Below, piece by piece: positions 42,812-52,219 of a DNA stretch of 64,000 nucleotides. Positions within the stretch are counted from its first letter, which is position 1; each line of letters opens with the position of its first letter. The translations under genes and the position numbers were made by a program. The stretch is taken from assembly GCA_036941025.1 (NCBI GenBank), contig JAYMNP010000001.1, positions 1,054,001 through 1,118,000 of the forward strand, given 5' to 3'. The DNA is from Lachnospiraceae bacterium JLR.KK002. Its GTDB lineage: Bacteria; Bacillota; Clostridia; Lachnospirales; Lachnospiraceae. The notes beneath the pieces were generated by a model. The model had not been told where the DNA came from. It saw only the letters and a program-made list of their open reading frames with translations, and did no database searches.

Positions 42812-45041
42812 TTACGGCGGCAACACGCTCCTTGCACACAAGGTAGGGGCGGGAAAAACCTTTGAGATGGTCGCCGCAGCGCAGGAAAGCAAGCGGCTCG
42901 GCTTATGCCAGAAATCCATGTTTGTCGTGCCAAACCACCTTGTCGGGCAGTGGGCATCGGAATATTTAAGGCTCTACCCAAGTGCGAACATCCTTGTCAC
43001 GACCAAGCGGGATTTTGAAATGGGAAACCGCAAGAAGTTCTGCGGCAGGATTGCGACGGGGGCGTATGATGCGGTGATTATCGGGCATAGTCAGTTCGAG
43101 AAAATTCCCATCAGCGAGGAACGCCAGAGGGAACAGCTCATGCGCCAGCTTGACGATATTGAGCGTGGCATTGACGACGTGCAGGCATCCCACGGGGAGC
43201 AGTTCACGGTCAAGCAGCTCATGAAAACGAGGAAAGCAATCAAGGCAAAACTTGACAAGCTGAACGACACCAAGCGGAAAGACAGCGTGATAAACTTTGA
43301 GGAACTGGGCATAGACAGGCTCTTTATAGATGAGAGTCATTTTTACAAGAACCTCTATTTATTTACCAAGATGCGGAATGTGGGCGGCATCGCCCAGACC
43401 GAAGCCCAGAAAAGCTCCGACCTCTTTATGAAATGCCGCTATCTGGACGAAATCACGGGCAGCCGTGGCGTAGTTTTCGCAACGGGGACGCCTATAAGTA
43501 ACTCGATGGTCGAGATGTATTCCGTGCAGCGGTACTTGCAGTATGACACCCTCGCAAGGAACGGGTTGCAGCATTTTGACAGTTGGGCTTCCACGTTCGG
43601 CGAAACAGTCACAGCTCTGGAACTCGCCCCAGAGGGGACGAATTACCGAGCAAAGACAAGGTTTGCGAAGTTCTACAACCTGCCAGAACTGATGCAGATG
43701 TTCCGTGAGGTTGCGGACATCCAGACCGCCGATATGCTGAAGCTCCCCGTGCCAAAGGTCAATTACCACAACATCAAGACCAAGCCGAGCCAAATCCAGA
43801 CGGAAATGGTGGCGGGGCTTGCGAAGCGGGCAGAGAAAATCCGTGCAAGGCTCGTAAAACCACAAACAGATAACATGCTCAAAGTGACAAACGACGGGCG
43901 GCAGCTTGCCCTAGACCAAAGGTTGATTGACCCAATGCTGCCAGACGACCCGAACAGCAAAGTCAACGCCTGCGTGGACAATATGTACCGCATCTGGGAG
44001 GAACACGCCGACACAAAGGCAGCACAATTATTGTTCTGCGACCTCAGCACACCGAAAAATGACGGTATGTTCAACGTCTACGACGACATGAGGGAAAAAC
44101 TGATACGGCGTGGAATCCCTGCGGAGCAGGTGCGTTTCATCCATGAAGCGAATACCGACGCACAGAAAAAGGAGCTGTTCGCAAAGGTAAGGAGCGGCGA
44201 GGTGCGTATATTGTTCGGCTCTACCCAGAAGATGGGTGCGGGTACAAATGTGCAGGACAGATTGATTGCCATCCATAACCTCGACTGCCCGTGGAAGCCG
44301 TCGTGCTTGGAACAGCGTCAAGGTCGTCTGGAACGTCAGGGAAATATGTTTCCCGAAGTGGAAGTTTACCGCTATGTAACGGAACAGACCTTTGATGCGT
44401 ACCTTTATCAGCTCGTCGAGGGAAAGCAGAAATTCATTTCCCAGATAATGACGAGCAAAAGCCCCGTGCGTTCTGCCGAGGACGTGGACGAGGTCGCCCT
44501 CTCCTTTGCGGAGGTGAAAATGCTTGCCACGGGCGACGAACGCTTTAAGGAAAAAATGGACTTGGATATGCAGGTGGCGAAGCTGAAAGTTTTGAAGCAG
44601 AGCTACCTTTCCGAACATTACGACCTTGAGGACAGGATACTGAAGCATTACCCGCAGGAGATTAAGGAGTATGAGGAACGCATTATAGGCTACGAAAACG
44701 ATGTGGAAATTGCCAGCCAGCACAAGCCGCAGGGCGAGGATAAATTCTGCCCGATGACCTTAAACGGCGTGACCTACAAAGAAAAAGCGGACGCAGGCGG
44801 GATGCTCCTTGCCATCTGCAAGGAAAACCCGCTGTCACAGCCGATACAAATCGGCAGCTACCGTGGCTTTCAGATGGAGGTTTTCTATGATACCGTCAAT
44901 GCACACTATTGTCTGAACCTTTGCGGAATGAGGAAATATAAGGTAGATTTAGGGACGGATGCCATCGGCAATCTGACCCGAATCGAGAATGAGATTGCCA
45001 AAATCCCCGCCAGACTGGAAGCCGCCAAGACGAGAAAGTCC
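42812..45041 (+). pseudogene. Giant methylase-helicase, SNF2 helicase part (cut by IS110)
   Basis: The helicase resumes with Walker [17 protein letters not shown] and continues with [20 protein letters not shown], the DEAD-box-like [35 protein letters not shown] (motif III), [20 protein letters not shown] and [14 protein letters not shown] (motif VI). About 740 residues are present before the IS110 insertion at 45041; translation then ends KSS at 45045-45047. Downstream in-frame ATGs could yield a truncated product without Walker A. The last 67 residues are at 46883-47086. Confidence 0.87.
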
Positions 45042-45167
45042 AGCTAAGAAATGTCAATAGGTAAAGTGAAAAATGTTAAAAAAGTTTTTTTCAAGCAGTT
45101 GATGTAAAAAAGGGTAACTTTAATAAGCCCACCCATGTGGAAATCTTTAAAATTCATGATAAACCTG

Positions 45168-46502
45168 TTAGGCTGCGTTCTGTATCTTGTCGGGATGCGC
45201 TGCCAGATACCGCTCACAGTGTTCCTGAGGAGTGATGATCTCAAATGGTTTATTATCCCGGAGCATGGCAAAAATGATATTGCAGATTTTATGCATGACA
45301 GCCCCGACAGCCACGTTTTTCTTCTTGCTTTTGCATTTGTCGGTATAATAGCCGTGGATAACTGGATTTACTGGTGTTTTTGTCCCTTTATCCACCTTAA
45401 GATTATTGATAGCCACCATATGCAGGATACGCCTGGCAAGGCTAGAACCCCTCTTGGACATGTGGACTTTATCCCCATTGAACTTGCCGGATTGCTTCAC
45501 GGCAGGATCCAAGCCGAAGTAAGCATAAAGCTTCTTTGGGGAAGAAAACAGGTCAAAGGAGCCCATTTCAGCGATCAGGACGGCTGCACTGAGAAAACCG
45601 ACACCACGTAGGGACTGGAGAAGGAAGATACGGTCATAAACCGGCGTCCCTTCCAGCTTATCAACAGCCTTATGCAGGTCCTCAAGTATATTGTCCAGAT
45701 GCTCCTGGTATTCCCGGTAGGTTTTGATATACAGCCGGATCCGGAGTGCACTGCTTTGAAGCGCACGTCCGAAAACAGCGGCGTCCTTTGCGGCAGCACG
45801 TATGGCATCATATTTGGAAACGGCATATTTTTCACCGAAACGTGCGGTTTTGCGTATGGTTTCCACAAGTATGTCTTTTGGGGCGGCAAGCATGTCTGCG
45901 GCAAAGGGGTAAGCTTCCAGAAGATTTAAGGAAGTTTGGGTAGTGACCGTGCTAAACACCTTCCGGTATGCGGGAAAGGACACTTTCAGTTCCGCCGTGA
46001 GCTTCAGGACGACAGCGGACTGCAGGTCTTTGAAGTAATAGTAGTCCCGTACCAGGTTGCGCAGGTCAATGACCTCATCATCTGGTATGATGGAAGTCTT
46101 AAGGGAAGCATCCAGGCCGACTTTGGCAGCTTTTTTTGAATCAAATTTATCATTATGCAGTTTCCTTACGTTCATATTTGTGCTATTCTTAGTGATGATA
46201 GGATTAATGACTGAGCAGTCAAACCCCTTATCACGAAGGAAGTACAGGAGCGGGATGTGGTAGATCCCGGTGGACTCAAGGAAGCAGCGGCTTTCGAGGG
46301 AATACATCTCTTGTGCTTCCTTTATTTTTGCGACAGCAAGCTCACGGGACTGCGGATCAGAATGAATGATCTTAAAAGGTTTCCCGGTGAGAATGCCATT
46401 GGGCAGCATGATGGACATCCAGGTGAAGTCTGCGCCGACATCAAGCCCGACTGAGAGATAAGGGATGCTTTCAAGCATCATAAGTACTTTTGGGTATTTC
46501 AT
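45168..46502 (-). CDS. IS110-family transposase (second type)
   Basis: The protein has 444 residues starting at the minus-strand ATG at 46502 (MKYPKVLMMLESIPYLSVGL), with AAAGGAT upstream. DEDD domain: SVGLDVGADFTWMSIML (Asp), RCFLESTGIYHIPLL (Glu), HNDKFDSKKAAKVG (Asp pair). C-terminal transposase_20: LLQSLRGVGFLSAAVLIAEM and KFNGDKVHMSKRGSSLARRIL. The frame stays open upstream to 46682, but that part reads as non-coding leader. Complete and probably active. Confidence 0.9.
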   Translation of the reverse strand: MKYPKVLMMLESIPYLSVGLDVGADFTWMSIMLPNGILTGKPFKIIHSDPQSRELAVAKIKEAQEMYSLESRCFLESTGIYHIPLLYFLRDKGFDCSVINPIITKNSTNMNVRKLHNDKFDSKKAAKVGLDASLKTSIIPDDEVIDLRNLVRDYYYFKDLQSAVVLKLTAELKVSFPAYRKVFSTVTTQTSLNLLEAYPFAADMLAAPKDILVETIRKTARFGEKYAVSKYDAIRAAAKDAAVFGRALQSSALRIRLYIKTYREYQEHLDNILEDLHKAVDKLEGTPVYDRIFLLQSLRGVGFLSAAVLIAEMGSFDLFSSPKKLYAYFGLDPAVKQSGKFNGDKVHMSKRGSSLARRILHMVAINNLKVDKGTKTPVNPVIHGYYTDKCKSKKKNVAVGAVMHKICNIIFAMLRDNKPFEIITPQEHCERYLAAHPDKIQNAA

Positions 46503-46882
46503 GGTTTTATCCTTTCTGGCAGGCATCCATTTCCAGAGGGCGGATACACAACCTAGCGGTTTATACAGGTATAGCCTGGGGCTTCCCAACCAGCCAAAAC
46601 ATAAATCACCACCGAATGGACTGACAGACTTTCTAAGAGGTTTCACCAGCCGGAAGGCCGGTTCCCAAGGAGGTGTCGTCAATGATCCTGCCTCCAGTGA
46701 TTATACCTCTATCTTTTGTCTGGTGCATTAAGGAAACCTCAGACATGGTAAATAATGTTACTTTATAACTTCTGATGGAGGGGGAACTCCTCCTTCCGTT
46801 ATATCTATATAGATTTATTAGATTGGACTTTGTAACTATTAACCAGTAGTCATTCTTGACTACACCATTATTATACTAGGAG
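46503..46882 (-). other. Non-coding end of IS110, possible bridge-RNA region
   Basis: About 380 bases upstream of the transposase on its own strand, without a supported gene. It contains several short inverted stretches (for example ggaaacctc/gaggtttcc-like segments at 46638-46646 and 46731-46739, and an aaggccgg/ccgg segment near 46649-46661). In the IS110 group this end can encode the bridge RNA. Confidence 0.35.
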
Positions 46883-47086
46883 GAAACCATTGCACAGCTT
46901 GAAACCGCAAAAGAGGAAGTGAAGAAGCCGTTTGCCTTTGAAAATGAGCTGAAAGAAAAGACGAAACGGCTGAACGCCCTCAATATCGAACTGAATCTGA
47001 ATGAAAAGGACAAGTCTGTTATTGACGATGAACCAGAGCAGAACGACGAACAGCCAGAGAAAAAAAGTGTGGATAGGGAGCGTTAA
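46883..47086 (+). pseudogene. Giant methylase-helicase, C-terminal end
   Basis: The frame ETIAQLETAKEEVKKPFAFE, then LNALNIELNLNEKDKSVIDD, ends SVDRER and TAA at 47084-47086. This matches the usual C-terminal coiled coil of these ICE proteins and completes a protein of about 2,886 residues once both IS elements and the frameshift are removed. It has no start of its own. Confidence 0.8.
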
Positions 47087-47164
47087 ATCCAGTTTGCACA
47101 TTTGTACTGCTGATTTTGGGGTATTATAATAAGGACGATTAGAAAAAATCGGAGGTGAAGAGGA

Positions 47165-47494
47165 ATGTCTGATACGTTCAGATTTGAAACTTTTGTAGAC
47201 GCCCACAGCAATATCTTCAATGAATACCTCGGCTCTGTCGTGGCAAAGCTGTCCAGAGAAAACGAGGAATACCGTGCCATAAGAGCCGAGATTGAGAGAC
47301 TTTATGGGAAATATCCGAAAGTCTTGGGAGTGTTTGACACGGAAACATCGGCGGAACTGACCGAGGAAGAATGTGCAGCGTTGATTGAAGTAATGGAGCT
47401 TAGAAACAAACTTACGGACATGGAGATGCAGTCGGTTTACTTCCGTGGCTGCTATGACAGCGTGGGGTATCTGAAAAAGGCAGGGATTTTATAA
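47165..47494 (+). CDS. Conserved ICE hypothetical protein (109 aa)
   Basis: The ATG at 47165 has GGAGGTGAAGAGGA before it. FETFVDAHSNIFNEYLGSVV, ENEEYRAIRAEIERLYGKYP and MQSVYFRGCYDSVGYLKKAG form an all-helical protein. It follows the methylase-helicase in related ICEs. Function unknown. Confidence 0.65.
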   Translation: MSDTFRFETFVDAHSNIFNEYLGSVVAKLSRENEEYRAIRAEIERLYGKYPKVLGVFDTETSAELTEEECAALIEVMELRNKLTDMEMQSVYFRGCYDSVGYLKKAGIL

Positions 47495-47785
47495 CGGACT
47501 GACCGAGGGAAAGGCGGTGTCGGCGTGAGTGCTGATGCCGTCTTTTACATAGTTCGGATAGACAATAAACGCTATATCTTGATTTTTTTTATAAGAAATC
47601 ACAAAATATTGTTGACAAATTTCGGGAAATAGTTTATTCTGAACGAAAATACGAAAGAACACATTCTAATATTTACTAAAGATGAGGTAAGTAATTTTAC
47701 AGATTGGACTACTTATAGTTTGAATTAGTAAATATGAGAATGTGTTTTTTTGTGAAGAAAATGTGTTAAAAGGAGGAAAGAAAGT
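47495..47785 (+). other. Intergenic junction leading into AT-rich cargo
   Basis: At about 47570 the base composition changes from ICE-like to AT-rich. TTGACA at 47613-47618 and a TTATTC-type -10 near 47633 may be a promoter. The rest is the hairpin leader described separately. No gene supported. Confidence 0.4.
47659..47751 (+). promoter_or_regulatory. Long leader hairpin with T-run (attenuator-like) before the HEPN cargo gene
   Basis: Two 21-base arms at 47659-47679 (acacattctaatatttacta...) and 47725-47745 are reverse complements with a single mismatch. They are separated by 45 bases and followed by TTTTTTT (47745-47751). The downstream gene starts at 47786. This has the form of a conditional terminator or a protein-binding hairpin controlling the cargo gene. 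Confidence 0.6.
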
Positions 47786-48748
47786 ATGGAGCAAATAGTA
47801 GCGTGCAAATCTTTAGTAGCTACCTTTAAAGATGAAAAAATGATGTTAGACGGTCCGCATGAAGTTAATTTTGACATTAAAAAGGGGAAGAATTTTCATA
47901 TTAGTATTGAACAATTAGGAATTAGAAAAATAACAGTAACTTCCGATGAGGATGTTTCCGTATTTGATTTGGATGCACTGTTTTTAAGTATTGAACGGTT
48001 GTTAATGTTATTGGATGGCACGTTTATCCCATTATCAAAAATTCAATTATCTGAATCTGATATGGAAAATGAAGATATATTACATTCTTATGAAGAACAA
48101 CTTATAGAGAGGCGGCTATCTTACTTTTCATCTGCCGATTTTTGTAATTATTCTAATGACAAAATGATGCAATTTGATTCTGTCATTACAGCGGATTTGT
48201 TTTATAAATGGGAAAAATTGCTTGATGAATTAGATGTGGTGCATCAAATGTATCTTTATTCAGTAAGCAATAGTGGAATAACAGTAGATGTTAAATGTGC
48301 TTTTTTGGTGGAATTAGCAGAACCTCTTATTGAAATTGTAAAAGAACATACCAATCTTTTCTCATCTTTGTTTCCAGGGGAACGTGGAACAACTCTTAGA
48401 AACTGTTTAGAAGCTTTGATTGATAAATTTGGTACAGATATTTTTGAAAATGAATTATCCAATAATTATGATGAGTTTTTATCAACAATGGTTAATAGCA
48501 GAGTTCGGATAATGCACATCAAGCGTAAACAAAAAGGCTTACATTTTACTGGAAATGAGTCCGTTTTATATTCGTCAAAAATAAGTTTATTATATCGCAG
48601 AACACTGTTTGAATTATTAGGAATCAATGAAAATCATTATAAAGATAACCTTAAAAAGTGTGTTTCAGAATTAAATATATGGAATAATGTTTTGAATGAT
48701 TTCTTGATAAAGCTTTCCAAAGTGGCATCTGAAAAGGGACACAATTAG
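47786..48748 (+). CDS. HEPN-like cargo protein, possibly ApeA-type anti-phage protein
   Basis: The protein has 320 residues, ATG at 47786 after AAAGGAGG. It is clearly more AT-rich than its neighbours. The N-terminal half is beta-rich (HEVNFDIKKGKNFHISIEQL), and the C-terminal half is helical with NSRVRIMHIKRKQKG at about residue 236-250, an Rx4H motif of HEPN nucleases, followed by LLYRRTLFELLGINE. A beta-rich N-terminus with a C-terminal HEPN domain recalls ApeA abortive-infection proteins. It sits alone between core ICE genes, as cargo. The family call is tentative. Confidence 0.5.
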   Translation: MEQIVACKSLVATFKDEKMMLDGPHEVNFDIKKGKNFHISIEQLGIRKITVTSDEDVSVFDLDALFLSIERLLMLLDGTFIPLSKIQLSESDMENEDILHSYEEQLIERRLSYFSSADFCNYSNDKMMQFDSVITADLFYKWEKLLDELDVVHQMYLYSVSNSGITVDVKCAFLVELAEPLIEIVKEHTNLFSSLFPGERGTTLRNCLEALIDKFGTDIFENELSNNYDEFLSTMVNSRVRIMHIKRKQKGLHFTGNESVLYSSKISLLYRRTLFELLGINENHYKDNLKKCVSELNIWNNVLNDFLIKLSKVASEKGHN

Positions 48749-48801
48749 TGAACTAGTCAAGAAAAAATGATGTTAGTATAAACTTGATATTGTTTTTTAC
48801 A

Positions 48802-48839
48802 TAGCCGAGAGGTTTTCATTTACGAAAATCCCTCGGCTA
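48802..48839 (+). promoter_or_regulatory. Stem-loop before the Toprim gene
   Basis: TAGCCGAG-AGGTTTTC (48802-48817) pairs with GAAAATC-CCTCGGCTA (48824-48839) with minor imperfections. It lacks a clear T-run, so it is either a weak terminator or an RNA element for the gene at 48870. A similar tagccac/gtggcta hairpin precedes parA. Confidence 0.4.
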
Positions 48840-48869
48840 ATTCTATTTCTGGAGGTGATTTTTATTTGA

Positions 48870-49859
48870 ATGAGAGCATCTAAACCCTATGTGCAGATTG
48901 ACCCAGACGTACTTGAGCAGGCAAGGCAGATAGATTTGTTGTCTTATCTTAGAGCCTACGAACCGAGCAACCTTGTCAAAGTCAAAGGCACGACGAACGT
49001 CTACTGTACCGCTGAGCATGACAGCTTGAAGATTTCCAACGGCAAATGGTACTGGTGGTCGAGGGGCTTCGGCGGCTATTCCGCCCTTGATTATCTGATG
49101 AAAGTCAAGGAATACGGCTTTGTGGAAGCCGTGGAAACCCTCACGGGACAGACGATGGCGGACTGGAAGCCGCCGCCCCCTGCCGTGAAAAAAGACGAGC
49201 CAAAGGTGCTGCTCCTGCCGCCGAAGAACAAAAACTGCGACAGGGTGACGGAGTATCTTTTCGGGCGTGGCATTGACTACCAGCTTATCCAAGAGTGTAT
49301 TGCCGAGGGGATTATATTTGAAAGTGCCGACTACCACAACGCTGTTTTCATCGGGAAAGATGAAAGTGGGACGCCAAAGTACGCCGCCTGCCGTGGCACG
49401 ATGCGGAGCTTCAAGCGTGACGCATCGGGCAGCGACAAGCGGTATTCGTTTCGCTTGCTGGCAAAAGAGCCGACCGATGCCGTGCATTTATTTGAAGCCG
49501 CCATTGATTTACTCTCCTACGCCACCTATTTAAAATGTGAGGGAAAAGATTATAAAGCGGAGAATCTTCTCTCCCTGTCGGGCGTGTACCAGCCGAAGAA
49601 AGAGCTGAAAGAAAGCAAAATCCCCGTTGCCCTCACGACTTTTTTGAAAGCAAACCCGCAAATCAAGACCATATTTCTGCATCTGGATAAGGACAAAGCA
49701 GGTCGTTTATGTACCGCCGCCTTGAAAGAATTGTTGCAGAAAGACTACCGAATTGTTGATGAACCGCCGCCAATCGGCAAGGACTTCAACGATTTTTTAA
49801 TGTCCTATCTGGGGATTGCAAGGCAGAAACCGAGCCGTGAAAGGAGGGATGCCCGCTGA
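48870..49859 (+). CDS. DUF3991/TOPRIM domain protein (primase-like)
   Basis: The protein has 329 residues; the ATG at 48870 is forced by a stop codon just upstream, with GGAGG at 48851-48855. The N-terminal DUF3991-type region (LLSYLRAYEPSNLVKVKGTT, WYWWSRGFGGYSALDYLMKV) resembles a CHC2-like primase zinc domain without the Cys set. The C-terminal Toprim has DAVHLFEAAIDLLSYATYLK (Glu) and IKTIFLHLDKDKAGRLCTAAL (DxD). Likely primes or processes ssDNA after conjugation. Conserved first gene of the mobilization block. Confidence 0.82.
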   Translation: MRASKPYVQIDPDVLEQARQIDLLSYLRAYEPSNLVKVKGTTNVYCTAEHDSLKISNGKWYWWSRGFGGYSALDYLMKVKEYGFVEAVETLTGQTMADWKPPPPAVKKDEPKVLLLPPKNKNCDRVTEYLFGRGIDYQLIQECIAEGIIFESADYHNAVFIGKDESGTPKYAACRGTMRSFKRDASGSDKRYSFRLLAKEPTDAVHLFEAAIDLLSYATYLKCEGKDYKAENLLSLSGVYQPKKELKESKIPVALTTFLKANPQIKTIFLHLDKDKAGRLCTAALKELLQKDYRIVDEPPPIGKDFNDFLMSYLGIARQKPSRERRDAR

Positions 49860-49932
49860 CTGAATGAAGATTTTCAGTAAGAAATGACCGTAACCATAAC
49901 AAAATTTCAGACCGAAAGGGGGGAAAGAACGA

Positions 49933-50223
49933 TTGAAAAATTATGAAGTGACCCTTGTCGCCCACTATGCAAAGACCGTTTCCATCCATGCCGACAGCCC
50001 CGAACAGGCGGCGGAGAAGTTAAAGACCGTCCTGTTTGACACCGACCTTGTGAAGTTTTCCGACGGGGATTTTGTCTGCGGCGAAGCCGAGATTAACGAC
50101 CCTATGGAGGACGCAGGGGAAGAAAACGAATCCGAGGGAGAGGATTTTGAGGACGATTGTTGTTCGGGCTGTCCGTGTTTCAGAACGGTGTGTAAAGGAT
50201 GCTGTTGCGGGGACGGGGATTAA
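49933..50223 (+). CDS. Cys-rich acidic ICE hypothetical protein (96 aa)
   Basis: A TTG start at 49933, as the GGGGGGAAAG site precedes it and no ATG fits. The N-terminus (NYEVTLVAHYAKTVSIHADS) is followed by an acidic stretch and a Cys cluster at the end (CCSGCPCFRTVCKGCCCGDG), which may bind metal. Function unknown. Conserved in position upstream of the DUF3789 gene. Confidence 0.55.
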   Translation: MKNYEVTLVAHYAKTVSIHADSPEQAAEKLKTVLFDTDLVKFSDGDFVCGEAEINDPMEDAGEENESEGEDFEDDCCSGCPCFRTVCKGCCCGDGD

Positions 50224-50362
50224 AGACACGTCTTACCAAGCACTGAATTTGGTTATCCATCAGCCGATGGAAACAAAATTCGCTTGTTAGGGGAAAGCTC
50301 CCCTAATACCCCGTGGAAAAGACCGCCGCCAGAGTGCGGCAGGAAGAAAGGAGTTTTTAAGG

Positions 50363-50527
50363 ATGAGAGATTTATTGTTCTTCGCTCTCGGCACGACGCT
50401 CGGCGGCATGGTCGGCGTGGCGTGTATGTGCGTGTTGCAGATTAACAGGCTCTCCGAGGGAAAGGGGGATGCCAATGCGGAAACGAAACGTGCAGATACT
50501 GTTCCGACTGACAGAGGAAGAAGCTGA
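50363..50527 (+). CDS. DUF3789 small membrane protein
   Basis: The protein has 54 residues, too short for most gene finders. The ATG at 50363 follows AAAGGAG. One N-terminal membrane helix (MRDLLFFALGTTLGGMVGVA, then CMCVLQINRL) and a polar tail fit DUF3789. It overlaps mobC by 59 bp in another frame. Often precedes mobC in this ICE family. Function unknown. Confidence 0.65.
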   Translation: MRDLLFFALGTTLGGMVGVACMCVLQINRLSEGKGDANAETKRADTVPTDRGRS

Positions 50528-50807
50528 ATACCTCTGCTCCCTTGCGGAGAGGGCGGGGCATTCCAGACAAGCCCTGCTCCAGTCGATGGTCATGGGCTAC
50601 CGCCTGTGCGAGAAGCCAGACCCAGAGTTTTATAAAATCATGCGGGAGCTGTCCGCCATCGGCAACCGCATCAACCAGCTTGCGGCAAAGGCGAACGCCC
50701 TAAACTTTGTGGACACGCCGATGCTCTACGACGAAGCCAAACGGTGGCGTGACTTCCGTCTGAACGTGGGCAGATGCTACCTTGTTCCGAGGAAGATGTC
50801 TGGCTGA
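50469..50807 (+). CDS. mobC: MobC-type relaxosome protein
   Basis: The protein has 112 residues from the ATG at 50469 (ATG at 50475 also possible). An N-terminal ribbon-helix-helix is suggested by NVQILFRLTEEEAEYLCSLA and GHSRQALLQSMVMGY. The bacterial mobilization protein signature IMRELSAIGNRINQLAAKAN follows. MobC binds oriT and helps the relaxase open the strands. Its TGA overlaps the relaxase ATG (50805-50809), so the two are coupled. Confidence 0.85.
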   Translation: MPMRKRNVQILFRLTEEEAEYLCSLAERAGHSRQALLQSMVMGYRLCEKPDPEFYKIMRELSAIGNRINQLAAKANALNFVDTPMLYDEAKRWRDFRLNVGRCYLVPRKMSG

Positions 50808-52219
50808 TGGCGGTCTGCGAGATATGGGACGTAAAGGGCAGGCTCGACCACCCCATCGGCTACGCCGAGAACCCAGAAAAGACCGCCAACCCCAAATACA
50901 CGGATGCAGACTTGCAGGCGATGGGCGACGTGATGAAGTATGCCACCAACGGCGACAAGACCGAGCGTCAGTTTTTTGTCACGGGCGTAAACTGCGACCC
51001 GACCACTGCAAGGGATGAGATGATGATGGCGAAAGCCCAATGGAACGACCAGAGTGAAATAGTCTGTTATCACGGCTTCCAGAGCTTCAAGGCGGGCGAG
51101 GTCACGCCAGAGCAGGCACATGAGGTCGGCGTGAAGCTGGCGGAGAAGATGTGGGGCGACAGGTTTCAAGTGATTGTGGCGACGCATCTGAACACGGAAT
51201 GCCTGCACAACCATTTTGTCGTCAACTCGGTTTCTTATATTGACGGCAGGCACTATTACGACAACAAGAAGAACCTGCGGCTGCTCCGCCAGCGTTCGGA
51301 CGAATTGTGCCGTGAGTATTCCTTATCGGTCATCGAACACCCAAGCGGCAGGAAGAAGCCCTATGTCCTCTGCCAAGCCGAGAAGAACGGTCTGCCTACG
51401 AGGGATGCCGTGGCACGGCAGGCGGTGGACGAAGCCATCTCAAAATCGTTCACGCTGAAAGACTTCGACCGCCAGTTGTCGGAAATGGGATACCGCATCA
51501 ATTTTGACCCCAACCGAAAATACTGGACGATAGTCGGCAAGGGATGGCAAAGACCGAAGCGGCTCTACAAGCTCGGCGAAGACTACACCAACGAGAGGAT
51601 AACGGAACGCATAAGGGAAAATTCCTATGCGGTCAAGTTCCAGAGCTTTTCCAAAGAACAGCCGCAGGTCAGAGTGATAAAGGTAAAAGGCACATTAAAG
51701 GATGCCAAGAAAATCGGCGGCTTGCGTGGGCTGTATCTCCACTACTGCTACAAGCTCGGCATCCTGCCAAAGAAGAAACAACCGAATTATGCAAGGCTTC
51801 ACTATCTTCTGAAAGACGACTTGCTGAAGATGGAAGCCATTACCAACGAAACAAGGCTGCTCTGCCGCAACCATATTGACACGGCGGGGCAGCTTTTGTC
51901 TTATAAAGGCTCTCTGGAATCCGAGATGCAGGAGCTGACCGAACAGCGCAAGGGGCTTTACTCCCAGAGCCGCAAGGCAAGCGGCAAAGATAAAGAATCG
52001 GTCAAGGCTCGTTTGTCGGAAATCACAGGGCGCATGAAAACACTACGGAAGGAGGTCAGATTGTGCGAGGGAATCGAAGCCCGCAGCGACACCCTCAAAG
52101 AAAAATTAAATGTCATACGGGCAGATGATAAAGAACAGAAAGGAAAGGAGCTGATGAAGCATGAACACAGGCGGCGAAGCGGCGGAGCAAATCGTAAGGA
52201 TGAGCTTGGAGGGATTTGA
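50807..52219 (+). CDS. Relaxase / mobilization nuclease of the ICE (MOBP type)
   Basis: The protein has 470 residues. The relaxase domain shows the PF03432-type core: YATNGDKTERQFFVTGVNCD, EIVCYHGFQSFKAGEVTPEQ and the metal-binding three-His motif VIVATHLNTECLHNHFVVNS. The catalytic Tyr is probably in the N-terminal region. The C-terminal half is coiled coil. It nicks oriT, stays covalently bound and leads DNA into the secretion channel. The pcfB gene starts 59 bp before its stop. Confidence 0.92.
   Translation: MAVCEIWDVKGRLDHPIGYAENPEKTANPKYTDADLQAMGDVMKYATNGDKTERQFFVTGVNCDPTTARDEMMMAKAQWNDQSEIVCYHGFQSFKAGEVTPEQAHEVGVKLAEKMWGDRFQVIVATHLNTECLHNHFVVNSVSYIDGRHYYDNKKNLRLLRQRSDELCREYSLSVIEHPSGRKKPYVLCQAEKNGLPTRDAVARQAVDEAISKSFTLKDFDRQLSEMGYRINFDPNRKYWTIVGKGWQRPKRLYKLGEDYTNERITERIRENSYAVKFQSFSKEQPQVRVIKVKGTLKDAKKIGGLRGLYLHYCYKLGILPKKKQPNYARLHYLLKDDLLKMEAITNETRLLCRNHIDTAGQLLSYKGSLESEMQELTEQRKGLYSQSRKASGKDKESVKARLSEITGRMKTLRKEVRLCEGIEARSDTLKEKLNVIRADDKEQKGKELMKHEHRRRSGGANRKDELGGI

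Larger units (their letters stand above)
45042..46882 (-). mobile_element. IS110-family element in the helicase 3' end, about 1.84 kb
   Basis: The ends are set by restoring the host reading frame: AAKTRKS (to 45041) joins ETIAQLETAKEEVKKPF (from 46883). No terminal inverted repeats, as usual for IS110. One minus-strand transposase gene. The boundary may be off by a few bases. It is unrelated at sequence level to the other IS110 copy at 15328. Confidence 0.8.

Noticed and set aside
45672..46139. Plus-strand frames across the IS110 gene
   Set aside because: Antisense shadows of the transposase without ribosome binding sites.
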